From Aquimonas voraii (GTDB lineage Bacteria > Pseudomonadota > Gammaproteobacteria > Xanthomonadales > Xanthomonadaceae): a DNA stretch of 64,000 nucleotides. Under the pieces are notes generated by a model, which saw only the letters and a list, made by a program, of their open reading frames with translations, made no database searches and was not told where the DNA came from. Positions 30,799-40,463 of the stretch are shown piece after piece; positions within the stretch are counted from its first letter, which is position 1, and every line of letters starts with the position of its first letter. The stretch spans positions 224,129 to 288,128 of the forward strand of contig NZ_FNAG01000004.1 in assembly GCF_900101825.1 (NCBI RefSeq), in the 5' to 3' direction. Both the position numbers and the translations under genes were made by a program.

Positions 30799-32265
30799 TC
30801 AGGGCGTGCTTTCGAAACCGTTGCGGAAGATCGCGACCGGCAGCGGGTGCTCGTAGGCGCCGACATCGCACTGCGCCTCGCCGTCGCCGTCGCCATCGAT
30901 GGGCCGCTCGGTATCGCGGGCGTCCTTGACCGGGCAGCTGCTCAGGCTGTCGATCACGCCGCTGTCAGGGCCGAACACCAGCACCGGCATCAGCCCGTCG
31001 CGGGTGTCCAGGGTGCCCAGCTGGCTGCTGCTGATGGGCTGAGCGCCGCTCGCTGCGAGTGCGCCGCAGCTCGCCGACTCGGCGAACAGGTTGCCGCGCA
31101 GCAGCCCACCGCCCTGCACCAGCGCGCCGCTCAGGTCACAGCTCGACGTGCTGCCGCCGGCGCTGGCGTCAGTGGCGGCCAGCACCGTGCCGGAGAGGCG
31201 ATCGACAACGAGCGAGCCGGTGACCGCCAGATGGCCTCCGCCGGGCGCGCGATTGCGCTGCAGGCTGAGGTTGCGCGCGTCCAGCGAGAAACCGCCGACC
31301 TCGATCGCGCCGCCGCGGAGACTCGCGATGTTGCGCTCGAAGCTGAGGTTCTCGAGGTTGAGGGCGGGCGGCAGGGCCACCGCGGAGGCCGACAGGATTG
31401 CCAGCGCACCGCCGCTGCGGGCGTTGTTGCCGCCGAAGTAGCCCTGCTCGATGGTGATCACGCACTGCGGGCAGCTGCCGCCGATGGCGCCGCCGATCGC
31501 CGCCTGCACGCCATCCACGCTGTTGTCGATGAAGCGGTTGCCCTGCAGGAAGGCGAGGCCGAACTCGGGCAGGCTGAGCGCCAGCGCACCGCCTGCACTC
31601 ACGCTGCCGCTGCTGCCGAGCGCGAAGTTGCGCTCGAAGCGGCTGCCGCGCAGGTCCACCGAGGTGGCTTCGGTGGCGATCGCGCCGCCACCCGCGCTCG
31701 GGCCCATCGCGAGGTTGTCGGTGAATGCGCTGTCCAGCACCGTCAGGGTCGCTGCCTGGGGCTGGTACACCGCGCCGCCGACGGTTTCGCCGCTGCTGCC
31801 TTCGGCCGTGCAGGCCTCGAAGCGCATGCGCTCCAGGCGCAGACTGGCTTGGGCACTGGCGTGGGCGAGCACGCAGCCGCCGCGCGCCGCCTTGCCGCGG
31901 CGCAGGTGCAGGTCGGTCAGGGCCAGGCTGGTGTTGCCCGTGCCGGTCTCGAAGATGCGGTGGAAGGTCTGGCCGTCGATGCGGAAGCCCGGGCTGGCGG
32001 CGGCCGTGATGGTCAGATCCGCAGTGCTGATCACCGGCAGCGGCGAGAGCAGGCTGAGGGTGACCGCGCTGCCGGGGACCTGGATTTCGATGACGTGCGG
32101 ACCGGGCGCGGCATTGGCGAGGGTGATCGCCGCGCGCAGGCTGCCTTCGCCGCTGTCCTCGGCGGAGTCGACCACGAAGGTGGCGGCGCCGACCACCTGG
32201 GCCAGGCCGAGGCCGAGGGCGAGTGCAAGGCTGATGGGCAGACGGTGCGAAGCTTCGGTGCGCAT
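30799..32265 (-). CDS. Secreted right-handed beta-helix protein with C-terminal IFxNGFE motif
   Basis: 488-aa exported protein. The ATG at 32265 opens a signal peptide (LPISLALALGLGLAQVVGA). The start of the mature chain, ATFVVDSAEDSGEGSLRAAITLANA, and the late block CDVGAYEHP are typical of the CSLREA/choice-of-anchor type beta-helix family. Between them lie parallel beta-helix rungs with repeated GGA(I/L) turns (GGAVYQP, GGGAIATEA, GGALALS, GGAIGG, RGGAIEVGG). Two motifs of the SCPQC/SSC type add cysteines. It ends AIFRNGFESTP, almost the same tail as the subtilase at 5130. It is probably displayed at the surface; the substrate is unknown. Confidence 0.85.
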   Translation of the reverse strand: MRTEASHRLPISLALALGLGLAQVVGAATFVVDSAEDSGEGSLRAAITLANAAPGPHVIEIQVPGSAVTLSLLSPLPVISTADLTITAAASPGFRIDGQTFHRIFETGTGNTSLALTDLHLRRGKAARGGCVLAHASAQASLRLERMRFEACTAEGSSGETVGGAVYQPQAATLTVLDSAFTDNLAMGPSAGGGAIATEATSVDLRGSRFERNFALGSSGSVSAGGALALSLPEFGLAFLQGNRFIDNSVDGVQAAIGGAIGGSCPQCVITIEQGYFGGNNARSGGALAILSASAVALPPALNLENLSFERNIASLRGGAIEVGGFSLDARNLSLQRNRAPGGGHLAVTGSLVVDRLSGTVLAATDASAGGSTSSCDLSGALVQGGGLLRGNLFAESASCGALAASGAQPISSSQLGTLDTRDGLMPVLVFGPDSGVIDSLSSCPVKDARDTERPIDGDGDGEAQCDVGAYEHPLPVAIFRNGFESTP

Positions 32266-32372
32266 GCTTGTTCCGGCTCAGGACGAAAGGCAAGGGCGCC
32301 GAGCATACCGCCGGGGCGCCCCGCATGCGCGCAGCGGCGGCTCGGCAGGCCACTGCGGCACAATAGCCGCCC

Positions 32373-33344
32373 ATGGACCGACACGAACGCACCCTCACCC
32401 TGCACCGCATCCTGAAAGTCGCGCGCTATCCGGTCTCGGCGCAGCGCCTGATGGACGAGCTGCAGTGCTCGCGCGCCACGCTCTACCGCGACATCGCCTT
32501 CCTGCGCGACAGCCTGGGCGCACCGATCGAGTCCAGCGAGGATCCTTCGGGCTTCCGCTACGCCGACGACGAGGCCGAGCGCTTCGAGCTGCCAGGTCTG
32601 TGGCTCACCTCGGACGAACTGCATGCCCTGCTGGCGGCCCAGCAGTTGCTGGAACGCACTGGCGCCGGCGTGCTCAGCGAGGCGATCGAGCCGCTGCGCG
32701 GGCGCATCGATGCGCTGCTGGCCGAGCAGAGCGGCGGCAAGCGCTGGCCTCTGCAGCGCGTGCGCGTCGTCGGTCACGGCAGTCGTCCGCTGGACCAGCA
32801 GAGCTTTCGCGCCGTCGCCAGCGCGGTGCTGGAGCGCAAGCGCCTGAGCTTTGACTACCGCGCTCGTTCGACCGACACACCGACGCGCCGGCAGGTCTCG
32901 CCGCAGCGGCTGACGCATTACCGCAACCACTGGTACCTCGACGCCTTCGACCATGAGCGCGAAGGCCTGCGCAGCTTCGCGCTGGACCGCATCCGCGGGC
33001 CGCGGGTGCAGGACGAGACCGCGATCGACATGGCCGAGGCCGAACTCGACCAGCAGCTGTCCTCGAGCTACGGGATCTTCTCCGGCACGCCCAAAGCAGT
33101 GGCGACCATCCGCTTCTCGCCGCACGCCGCGCGCTGGGTGGCCGACGAGCATTGGCACTCCAAGCAGGAAGGCCGCTTCCTCGATGACGGCAGCTACGAG
33201 CTGAAACTGCCCTACAGCAATCCCAAGGAGCTGCTGATGGACGTGCTCAAGTACGGCCCCGACGCTGAAGTGATGGCGCCGCCGGCGCTGCGCCAGGAAG
33301 CGCGCATCCTGCTCAAGTTGGCGGCTTCGGCCTATGGCGACTGA
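32373..33344 (+). CDS. WYL-domain transcriptional regulator (YafY type)
   Basis: DNA-binding regulator of 323 aa. The N-terminal winged helix (about 1-60; RTLTLHRILKVARYPVSAQRLMDELQCSRATLYRDIAFLR) is followed by the WYL sensor domain, here with HYRNHWYLDAFDHEREGLRSFALDRI, and a WCX-type C-terminal extension. WYL domains bind nucleic acid or small ligands and often respond to DNA damage. The stop overlaps the patatin start by 11 bases, so the two are coupled, and the regulator may control its partner. A possible -10 (CACAAT, 32359-32364) lies only eight bases before the ATG, so the mRNA could be leaderless. Confidence 0.9.
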   Translation: MDRHERTLTLHRILKVARYPVSAQRLMDELQCSRATLYRDIAFLRDSLGAPIESSEDPSGFRYADDEAERFELPGLWLTSDELHALLAAQQLLERTGAGVLSEAIEPLRGRIDALLAEQSGGKRWPLQRVRVVGHGSRPLDQQSFRAVASAVLERKRLSFDYRARSTDTPTRRQVSPQRLTHYRNHWYLDAFDHEREGLRSFALDRIRGPRVQDETAIDMAEAELDQQLSSSYGIFSGTPKAVATIRFSPHAARWVADEHWHSKQEGRFLDDGSYELKLPYSNPKELLMDVLKYGPDAEVMAPPALRQEARILLKLAASAYGD

Positions 33345-34290
33345 GCCCGGCGCAATCGCCAGCGCCAAGCGGGTCTCGCTGGTGCTGGGCGCGGGCGGTG
33401 CCCGCGGCCTCGGTCACATTGGTGCCATCGAGGTGCTGCAGGAGCGCGGCTACCGCATCGTCGGCATCGCCGGTTCATCGATGGGGGCTCTGGTCGGCGG
33501 CATCCACGCGGCCGGCCGTCTGCCCCTCTACAAGGAATGGGCCTGTGCGCTGGAACGCAGCGACGTGCTGCGCCTGCTCGACTTCAGCTTTGGCTTTCCC
33601 GGCCTGATCCGCGGAGACCGGGTGATTGGCGCGCTGCGCGATCTGGTCGGCGAGCATGCGATCGAGAGTCTGTCCATTCCCTTCACTGCCGTGGCAACCG
33701 ACCTGCAAAGCCAGCGTGAGGTGTGGTTGAACCGCGGCCGTTTGTTCGATGCGATCCGCGCCTCCATCGCCATACCGATGGTGTTCACGCCCTACCGCCT
33801 TGAAGGCCGTGACCTGGTGGATGGCGGCTTGCTGGCGCCGGTGCCGATCGCGGCCACCCGCCAGGTGCGGGCGGACCTGGTCATCGCCATCGACGTCAAC
33901 GGGCCACCGGCGGCGGGCTTTCCGCGCGTCGAGCCCGCGGCCGAGCCTCTGCCGGTGACCACCAGCGAGGAGCCCAGTGGCTATCGTGCCCGGATCGCCG
34001 CTTTCATCGAATCGCTGACCGCCGGCTTCAGCGATGCCAAGCGCGAGGCAGGCGCGGAACAGAAGGCCCAGCCCGGCCTGATCGACCTGATGGGGCGCTC
34101 GCTCGACACCATGCAGGCGCAGATCGCGCGCATGCAGCTGGCGCTGGACCCGCCGGACCTCTTGATCCGCATGCCGCGCGATCGCTGCAGCTTCTATGAG
34201 TTCTGGCGCGCGGCCGAGCTGATCGAGCTGGGCCGGCAGTGTACGCAGCGCGCGCTGGATGCCTTCGAGGCCGGCCAGCGCGAGCGCTGA
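33334..34290 (+). CDS. Patatin-like phospholipase (RssA family)
   Basis: Serine lipid acyl hydrolase of 318 aa. The oxyanion motif GAGGARG (19-25), nucleophile Ser49 in GSSMG and Asp163 in the DGG motif complete a Ser-Asp dyad. There is no signal peptide, so it is probably cytoplasmic or membrane-peripheral. The N-terminal domain resembles RssA. The C-terminal 100 aa (YRARIAAFIESLTAGFSDAK, LMGRSLDTMQAQIARMQL) are helical and may contact membranes. The ATG at 33334 lies inside the end of the WYL gene. The substrate is unknown. Confidence 0.9.
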   Translation: MATEPGAIASAKRVSLVLGAGGARGLGHIGAIEVLQERGYRIVGIAGSSMGALVGGIHAAGRLPLYKEWACALERSDVLRLLDFSFGFPGLIRGDRVIGALRDLVGEHAIESLSIPFTAVATDLQSQREVWLNRGRLFDAIRASIAIPMVFTPYRLEGRDLVDGGLLAPVPIAATRQVRADLVIAIDVNGPPAAGFPRVEPAAEPLPVTTSEEPSGYRARIAAFIESLTAGFSDAKREAGAEQKAQPGLIDLMGRSLDTMQAQIARMQLALDPPDLLIRMPRDRCSFYEFWRAAELIELGRQCTQRALDAFEAGQRER

Positions 34291-34379
34291 TCCTGCGGGG
34301 GTTCCGCGGGTTGGCGGTTCTCAGGCCCTGAGATGCAGGCCGCACAGAGTCCGGGCTCCCGAGCGATCCGGAGCCCGCC

Positions 34380-34673
34380 ATGTCCCTGTTGCGCCACCGC
34401 GTCCTGCAGCCGCTTCCATCCGCACCCGCAGCACTCCGTCGCCAGCCGCGGGCCGCGGGCCGCGCCCCGGCCGCCTGCGATCTGCTCGCGCCCCTGCTCT
34501 ATCTCTGGCTGTGCACCGGCATCATCGCCAGCCTGCTGTTCCCGGCGCTGCGCGGCAGCGATCCGCTGATCGGCTGGTGGCCGTTCTGGCTGCTGCTCTG
34601 GCCCGCCACTTCGATGGTCCTGCTCGTCGCGTGTCGGCGCCAGCGCTTGCCGTACGCGCGCCGACTGCACTGA
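34380..34673 (+). CDS. Small two-helix membrane protein (hypothetical)
   Basis: 97-aa frame from the ATG at 34380 with an Arg/Pro-rich start and two hydrophobic stretches (LLAPLLYLWLCTGIIASLLF and WWPFWLLLWPATSMVLLVA), ending in a basic tail. That is a sensible inner-membrane topology. No family was recognised and there is no strong ribosome site. It lies 89 bp after the patatin gene on the same strand and 30 bp from the convergent DUF4097 gene. It could be real, or a chance frame in GC-rich DNA. Confidence 0.45.
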   Translation: MSLLRHRVLQPLPSAPAALRRQPRAAGRAPAACDLLAPLLYLWLCTGIIASLLFPALRGSDPLIGWWPFWLLLWPATSMVLLVACRRQRLPYARRLH

Positions 34674-34703
34674 GTCCGCAGGCGCCGAAGCGCGGGCCTG
34701 CGC

Positions 34704-35633
34704 TCAGCGTCCCTGCAGGCTCAAGTCGATCGCGCCGGAGAAGGTCTCCAGCCGGATCCTTGACTCACCGCCGCCAAGCGTCGCGTCCAGGCTGGAGCCC
34801 GGGCCGTAGTCCTCGCGCTCCACCTCGCCGACCGGGCTGCGGATGCGACCGCTGAAGCTCTCGGCTTCGATCCGCGCCGAGGTGTCCGCGGGCAGCTCAA
34901 GGCGCAGCGCGCCGCTCAGCGTCTCGATGCGCAGCAGCCCGCCCGCGCTGGGGCCAGCACTGGCCCGCACGGCGCCGGATACCGTCTCGATCCTCAGCTC
35001 CTCGATCCGCTGCTGCAGGCGGACATCCACATCGCCGGAAACGGCTTCCGCGCGCAGGCGGCGGGCGGCGCTCGCTTCGACCTCAATGCTGCCGCTGACC
35101 GATTCCAGGTCCAGTTCGCTGGCGCCCGTTTGGATGCGCTGCCCGCCGCTGACGGTTTCCAGCTCCAACTGCTGGGGTGCGCTGTCGCGCAGGTCGACCT
35201 CGCCACTCACTGCGCTGATCTTCAGGCTGCGGCCGTTCATGCCGCGCACGTCGACCGTGGCGCTGACCGCTTCGACCTCAAGCCGCGCGTCGCGGGGCAG
35301 TTCGATCTGCAGGTCGGTATCGCCGCCCGCGCCGCCGCCCCAGCCCCAGCCTGAGCTGTTGGGGTATTCGATCTCGATGCTGACCGATTCGGGGTCGTCC
35401 GCCGAGAGCTTGAGTTCGGCGTCCTCGCCCAGCTGCCCGCGCAGGCGCAGCGTGCTGCCCTCGCCGCCGACCACGCGAATGCTGCCCTTGACGTTGCTGA
35501 CCGACACGCGCGCATCGGCCGAAAGGGTGCGGGTTTCGTTGATGGCGGTCTGGGCCGAAGCGCAGGGCAGGGCAGCCAGCAGGCTGAGCGCCAGGCCCAG
35601 GGGGAAGAAGCGCAGGGGGCGGTGTTCAGACAT
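34704..35633 (-). CDS. Exported DUF4097 family protein
   Basis: 309 aa with a signal peptide ending PCASA-QTA. After that comes a repetitive single-stranded beta-helix-like region made of short rungs such as LELETVSGGQRIQTGASELDLESVSGSIEVEA and LRIETVSGAV, in which E-(T/A/S)-(V/F/L)-SG recurs at about 20-residue steps. This is the DUF4097/putative adhesin fold. A Gly/Trp cluster (GWGWGGGAGG) interrupts an early loop. It is the third gene after the ECF sigma and its probable anti-sigma factor, so it is probably a target or sensor of that envelope stress module. The molecular role is unknown. Confidence 0.88.
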   Translation of the reverse strand: MSEHRPLRFFPLGLALSLLAALPCASAQTAINETRTLSADARVSVSNVKGSIRVVGGEGSTLRLRGQLGEDAELKLSADDPESVSIEIEYPNSSGWGWGGGAGGDTDLQIELPRDARLEVEAVSATVDVRGMNGRSLKISAVSGEVDLRDSAPQQLELETVSGGQRIQTGASELDLESVSGSIEVEASAARRLRAEAVSGDVDVRLQQRIEELRIETVSGAVRASAGPSAGGLLRIETLSGALRLELPADTSARIEAESFSGRIRSPVGEVEREDYGPGSSLDATLGGGESRIRLETFSGAIDLSLQGR

Positions 35634-35697
35634 GGCGGGTTCTCTCCGATAGGGAAACGAGTGGGGGCAGCGCGCGTCCTGCGGGTCGGCGTTGTGC

Positions 35698-36267
35698 TCA
35701 GGCATGGCGTTCGATGCCGCGCCGCAGCAGATCGAGGCGACGCTGGTGGACGCGGCGCAGCTCATCGAGCAGGCGTGCCTGTCGAGGGTGTTCGGCCAGC
35801 GCGGCGCTGATGCGGCGGCCTTCCAGATCCAGCGCCTGCAGTCCCGGCTGCAGGGCGGCCGGCAGCGGCGCGCCCTCGAACTGCGCGAAGGCAGCCGCGT
35901 ACTCGCGCTCGAGGGCTTCGGCCTCGCGCAGAAGCAGGGTGTCGAGCGGATGCGCGCTCGCCATCGGCGCGGGCGCGAGGTCGGGCGGATGCTGGACCAG
36001 CACGCCCAGCACCACCACCGCCAGCAGACAGGCACTGGCCAGCAGCGACAGCGCGAACGTGCGATGCCGGCGTCGGGACGCTGTGCGCACGGAGCGCAGC
36101 GCAGCTGCCGGCACGCCATGTGCGGGGTTTGACGCTTGCGCATCTTGCTGCGCCAGGCGCGCGGCGATGTCCGGCCACAGATCGGGTGTGCGCGCGGGCA
36201 TCGGTGCGGCGGCCCGCAGCCGCTCGCTCCAGCCGAGCTCGTCGTCGTGTTCGGGCAAACGGTTCAT
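35698..36267 (-). CDS. Probable membrane anti-sigma factor
   Basis: 189-aa protein: a cytoplasmic N-terminus ([20 protein letters not shown]), one membrane helix (about 70-92, [21 protein letters not shown]), then a periplasmic helical region ([37 protein letters not shown]). No zinc-binding HxxxCxxC is seen, so it is not a classic ZAS protein. Its start overlaps the sigma stop by four bases (ATGA type), and the topology and position are those of an anti-sigma factor. The role is inferred from context only. Confidence 0.7.
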   Translation of the reverse strand: MNRLPEHDDELGWSERLRAAAPMPARTPDLWPDIAARLAQQDAQASNPAHGVPAAALRSVRTASRRRHRTFALSLLASACLLAVVVLGVLVQHPPDLAPAPMASAHPLDTLLLREAEALEREYAAAFAQFEGAPLPAALQPGLQALDLEGRRISAALAEHPRQARLLDELRRVHQRRLDLLRRGIERHA

Positions 36268-36872
36268 GCGGTGTCTCCCAGCGCGCGCCGCAGGTGCTGG
36301 CGCGCGCGATGCAGATGGGCCTTGCAGCTGCCGGGCGCGATGCCCAGCGAGTCGCCGATTTCCTCGTGGGTCAGACCCTCGATGTCGTGCAGCACCAGCA
36401 CGGCACGGGCGCGGGCCGGCAGCTTGAGGATCGCCGCCTGCAGATCGATCTGATGCTCCTGTGCCTGTCGCGGCGCGGCCTGCAGCGACAGCGTGCTGTC
36501 GTCCACCTCGAGATCCTCGGCGTCGCGGCGTGCGCGCAGATCCATCAGGGCGGTGTTCACGGCCAGGCGATGCAGCCAGGCGCCGACCGGCGCCTCGAAG
36601 CGGAAGCCCGGCAGCGCCTTCCAGGCGCGGACGAAGGCGTCCTGGGTGAGTTCTTCGGCGCGCGCCTCATGCCCGCCCACCAGTCGCCACACCGCCGCAT
36701 AGATCCGTCGATGCTCCGCGCGATAGAGCGCTTCGAAGGCTCGCACATCGCCCCGCGCCGCGCGTCGCGCCAGCGTCGCCAGCGGATCGGACGGTGCGCA
36801 CTCATCGGCTTCGGGCGCGGTGGCGTCGGTCACGTCGATTGCATCGGGCAAGGGCAGGGTCGCGTTGAGCAT
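36264..36872 (-). CDS. ECF sigma factor (sigma-70 family)
   Basis: 202-aa ECF sigma factor. After an acidic N-terminal extension of about 30 aa comes region 2 ([56 protein letters not shown]). Region 4 follows ([45 protein letters not shown]). It heads an operon with the anti-sigma factor and the DUF4097 protein and is divergent from gcvT (96 bp). RpoE-like control of an envelope response is inferred. Confidence 0.93.
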   Translation of the reverse strand: MLNATLPLPDAIDVTDATAPEADECAPSDPLATLARRAARGDVRAFEALYRAEHRRIYAAVWRLVGGHEARAEELTQDAFVRAWKALPGFRFEAPVGAWLHRLAVNTALMDLRARRDAEDLEVDDSTLSLQAAPRQAQEHQIDLQAAILKLPARARAVLVLHDIEGLTHEEIGDSLGIAPGSCKAHLHRARQHLRRALGDTA

Positions 36873-36903
36873 ACGTGCCCGGATGCCCTACGGCGCCGAA
36901 GGG

Positions 36904-36931
36904 TTTACCTGTACGTTCGAAGCTCGATAAT
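36904..36931 (+). promoter_or_regulatory. Candidate sigma-70 promoter of gcvT
   Basis: TTTACC (36904-36909) and GATAAT (36926-36931) are separated by 16 bp and lie 38 bp before the gcvT ATG. No glycine riboswitch fits in the 96-bp gap. Confidence 0.45.
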
Positions 36932-36968
36932 GCGCCTCCGATTCTTCCAGCCCCGCATTGGAGCCCGC

Positions 36969-38054
<1,086 letters not shown>

Positions 38055-38145
38055 AGCAGCGGACTCCACTGATAAACTCGCGCCGCCCGCGACGCGGTAC
38101 TGCATCGCCTCCACACCGAACCACCGCCTGCCAAGGAGCAGACCC

Positions 38146-38532
38146 ATGAGCGAGATCCCCGGTGACCTGAAGTTCCTGAAGTCCCACGAGTGGGCGCGAC
38201 TAGAGGACGACGGCCGCGTCACCGTCGGCATCTCCGACCATGCGCAGGCTGCGCTGGGTGATCTGGTCTACGTCGAACTGCCCGGCGTCGGCGACGAGGT
38301 CGAGGCCGGCAAGGGCGTGGCCGTGGTCGAGTCGGTCAAGGCCGCCAGTGATGTCTATGCGCCGATCTCCGGCACTGTCGTTGCGGTGAACGAGGAGCTC
38401 GCCGATGCGCCCGAGACGATCAATGCCGATGCTTACGGCAAGGGCTGGCTGTTCGTGCTGCAGCCATCGGAGCCCGCTCAGCTCGGCGAGCTGCTCGGCC
38501 CGGACGAGTATGCCGAGCTGATCGAAGAGTAA
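38146..38532 (+). CDS. gcvH: Glycine cleavage system H protein
   Basis: 128-aa lipoyl carrier shuttling the aminomethyl group between GcvP and GcvT. Lipoylated Lys65 is in [17 protein letters not shown]. The ATG at 38146 has an AAGGAGC ribosome site. Length and motifs are normal. A possible -10 (GATAAA) in the gap hints at an extra promoter, but the pair is probably cotranscribed with gcvT. A strong intrinsic terminator closes the unit. Confidence 0.97.
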   Translation: MSEIPGDLKFLKSHEWARLEDDGRVTVGISDHAQAALGDLVYVELPGVGDEVEAGKGVAVVESVKAASDVYAPISGTVVAVNEELADAPETINADAYGKGWLFVLQPSEPAQLGELLGPDEYAELIEE

Positions 38533-38569
38533 GCCCGCAGCGACCGCGCGATTGGTCGCACGCGTGTGA

Positions 38570-38603
38570 ACGAACGGGGCGCCTGGCGCCCCGTTCGTGT
38601 TTT
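38570..38603 (+). terminator. Rho-independent terminator of gcvTH
   Basis: 14-bp self-complementary arms (38570-38583 with 38585-38598) rich in GC, followed by GTTTT, 37 bp after the gcvH stop. Confidence 0.9.
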
Positions 38604-39473
38604 CGATACCGGGTTGCGCCGGGTATCCGCGACCTTGGTCGAGTGATTCGCTGGAGGCATCGCCTTTGATCCGGAGCCGCATGCGACACGCCTCGCACGC
38701 AGCGCGACTGCGCTGCAGCACTGCGCTCGAGTGCTCGTCCTGATGCGGAGTGCTCGCGCAGTTTGCGCAGTTCTGCGCAGTTTGCGCATCGGAGTGGCCT
38801 GTGGGCACGAATCGAAGCGCAGCGCTGATGCTTCCGGTGGCGCAGCACGCTGTGCCGAAGGCGAAAACCATGAAGTTCCACCGTCACTTCGCGAGAATCA
38901 TTGCGTAGCAAGGCTTTCAGCGTTTGGTTCTGCTACTTATCGAAGCGGAATCGGGCTGCCGGGAGTGGCTTCCAGGACGCTTCCGATACATCGAATCGCG
39001 CCGGTGCGAAGGCTTTGCGCGCTGCGCGCACGACAACTCTGTTGACACTTAGAAAAGCGCTGATTAGCTTTCGCGCAGCGTGTCAAGAACAGAACACATG
39101 GCGTTGAACATAGCGAGCCATCGAAACGGCCTCCGGCAGAGAACTCTCTGCGAATCCCTGCAAAGGGTGGGGCCGCGTTCTCTTCGAAAAACACGCTCGC
39201 CCGGAACGTCGCCGCAAGCGGCACGTCGCCGGATCCGCGGTCCGAACCCGGTCCGCATCACGCTGCTCGCGGCGTCCGCCGCGGCATTCGCCTCATGTGT
39301 TTGGACGCGTGGGCCTTGGGGCCCTCGCGCGTGATCGGCTGGGCTGCCATGGAAGGTGTCCAGGCGCGGAACCGGACGCGGTGTCCGGGAGTGGAGTGGT
39401 GGCGGACCAGGATGCCCGCACCGCAGGACGCGTGTTGCAAGAGTTGCGATCAACCCTGACGAGGAACCCGACG
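38604..39473. other. 870-bp non-coding stretch before the histone-like gene
   Basis: No convincing gene. GC is lower than in the flanking genes over about 38880-39110. Two 14-bp copies of GCGCAGTTTGCGCA (38756-38769, 38775-38788) form a short run of TGCGCA palindromes that could be a protein-binding site. Frames crossing the region are Arg/Cys-rich and look spurious. Confidence 0.45.
39042..39070 (+). promoter_or_regulatory. Candidate promoter for the histone-like gene
   Basis: A consensus -35 TTGACA (39042-39047) with a 17-bp spacer and a weak -10 TAGCTT (39065-39070). If real, it gives a leader of nearly 400 bases before the ATG at 39474. Confidence 0.35.
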
Positions 39474-39941
39474 ATGGCTATCAAGAAACCCGCTGCGAAG
39501 AAGGCCGCTCCGGCCAAGAAGGCTGCTGCCAAGAAGGCTGCTCCCGCGAAGAAGGCTGCTGCGAAGAAGGCCGCTGCTCCGGCCAAGAAGGCTGCTGCGA
39601 AGAAGGCCGCCGCTCCGGCCAAGAAGGCCGCGGTGAAGAAGGTCGCTGCCAAGAAGGCTCCGGCCAAGAAGGCCGTCGCCAAGAAGGCGGCTCCGGCCAA
39701 GAAGGCCGTGGTCAAGAAGGCCGCGGTCAAGAAGGCGGCGGTCAAGAAGGCTCCCGCCAAGAAGGTCGCTGCCAAGAAGGCGGCTCCGGCGAAGAAGGTG
39801 GCTGCCAAGAAGGCGGCTCCGGCGAAGAAGGTCGCTGCCAAGAAGGCTGCCCCGGCCAAGAAGCCTGCTGCGAAGAAGCCGGCGGCCAAGAAGAAGCCCG
39901 CTGCTCCGCTCGTTCCGCCGCCGGCTGCTCCGGCTGCCTGA
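39474..39941 (+). CDS. Histone H1-like lysine/alanine-rich DNA-binding protein
   Basis: 155 aa made almost wholly of Lys, Ala and Pro. From residue 4 it is a run of KKAAPAKKAAAKK- and KKAAVKK-type units with frequent PAKK tetrads, like the C-terminal tail of eukaryotic H1 and of AlgP/Hc1-like bacterial proteins. It ends in a proline-rich tail (AAPLVPPPAAPAA). The ATG at 39474 follows GAGGAA. It probably binds DNA or RNA electrostatically and compacts the nucleoid or tunes transcription. The repetitive DNA makes it prone to length change by slippage. A terminator follows. Confidence 0.85.
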   Translation: MAIKKPAAKKAAPAKKAAAKKAAPAKKAAAKKAAAPAKKAAAKKAAAPAKKAAVKKVAAKKAPAKKAVAKKAAPAKKAVVKKAAVKKAAVKKAPAKKVAAKKAAPAKKVAAKKAAPAKKVAAKKAAPAKKPAAKKPAAKKKPAAPLVPPPAAPAA

Positions 39942-40002
39942 AGCTGCGCGTTGCGTGCTCGCGCGTGAGGCGACATTCGTCGTCGCCTCACCGCAGAACA
40001 TC

Positions 40003-40037
40003 AACCCCGGTGCCGCTTGGCATCGGGGTTTCTTTTT
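40003..40037 (+). terminator. Rho-independent terminator of the histone-like gene
   Basis: 12-bp stem with one G-T pair (40003-40014 with 40019-40030), GCTT loop, then TCTTTTT. It abuts the dispersed element that starts at 40038. Confidence 0.9.
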
Positions 40038-40230
40038 GGGCAACGCTGAAGAGTTCAGCCTTGTCGCGCGCCATGGAGAGCGCGCCCGCGGATCGAGCAC
40101 GCGGTGCTCGGTTCGGCGTGGCCGAGCGAAGCGAAGGCGTCGTCGCGTAGCGGCCGGAGGAGTCCGGACATGTGTCGGACTCGCGATCACGGATCAAGGC
40201 CAGGAGGGACTTGATCCGTGTTGCCTTTGG
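40038..40230 (-). repeat. Dispersed two-hairpin element, copy 3 (inverted)
   Basis: Read on the minus strand it matches 17669-17823 closely: GGATCAAGTCCCTCCTGGCC, CTTGATC, TCGCGAGTCC, TGTCCGGACTC, GCGTGCTCGATCCGCGGGC, CTCCATGGCGCGCG, TCAGCGTTGCCC. It carries about 35 extra bases in the middle. GGATCAAG/CTTGATCC pair perfectly over 8 bp around 11 bases. It occupies most of the gap between the histone-like gene and the convergent hydrolase. The remaining 40231-40463 holds nothing recognisable. Confidence 0.8.
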
Positions 40231-40463
40231 GCCCGCTTGGCGGCTGTCGGGACGCGTGTTCTGCAGATGTGCAGCACGCCGGCGCCCGCAGCGAAGCCGG
40301 GACGCGCATGAGCCCACGCGACCGTGGGCTGACGGGGCATCAGGCACGAATCCCGGTGGGTCGAGTGGATTGGCTCTGGTCTAGGGTCGGCTGGCCACGT
40401 GCACCGGCTCGCTGACGGCGTCGCGTGCGCCTTCAGCCCCAGCGCTCTCGATTGGGGCGGGGC

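Noticed and set aside
36873..36968. Glycine riboswitch before gcvT
   Set aside because: The 96-bp gap is too short for the usual tandem aptamer and lacks its conserved core.
39293..39991. Repetitive hydrophobic minus-strand frame (Phe/Leu/Ala-rich) opposite the histone-like gene
   Set aside because: It is the antisense of AAG/GCC codon repeats; the plus-strand frame has a ribosome site, a terminator and a known protein type.
40172..40384. Short frame with SRSRIKARRDLIRV, similar to one at 17613-18011
   Set aside because: The similarity is due to the dispersed DNA element, not to a conserved gene; frames differ in length and ends.
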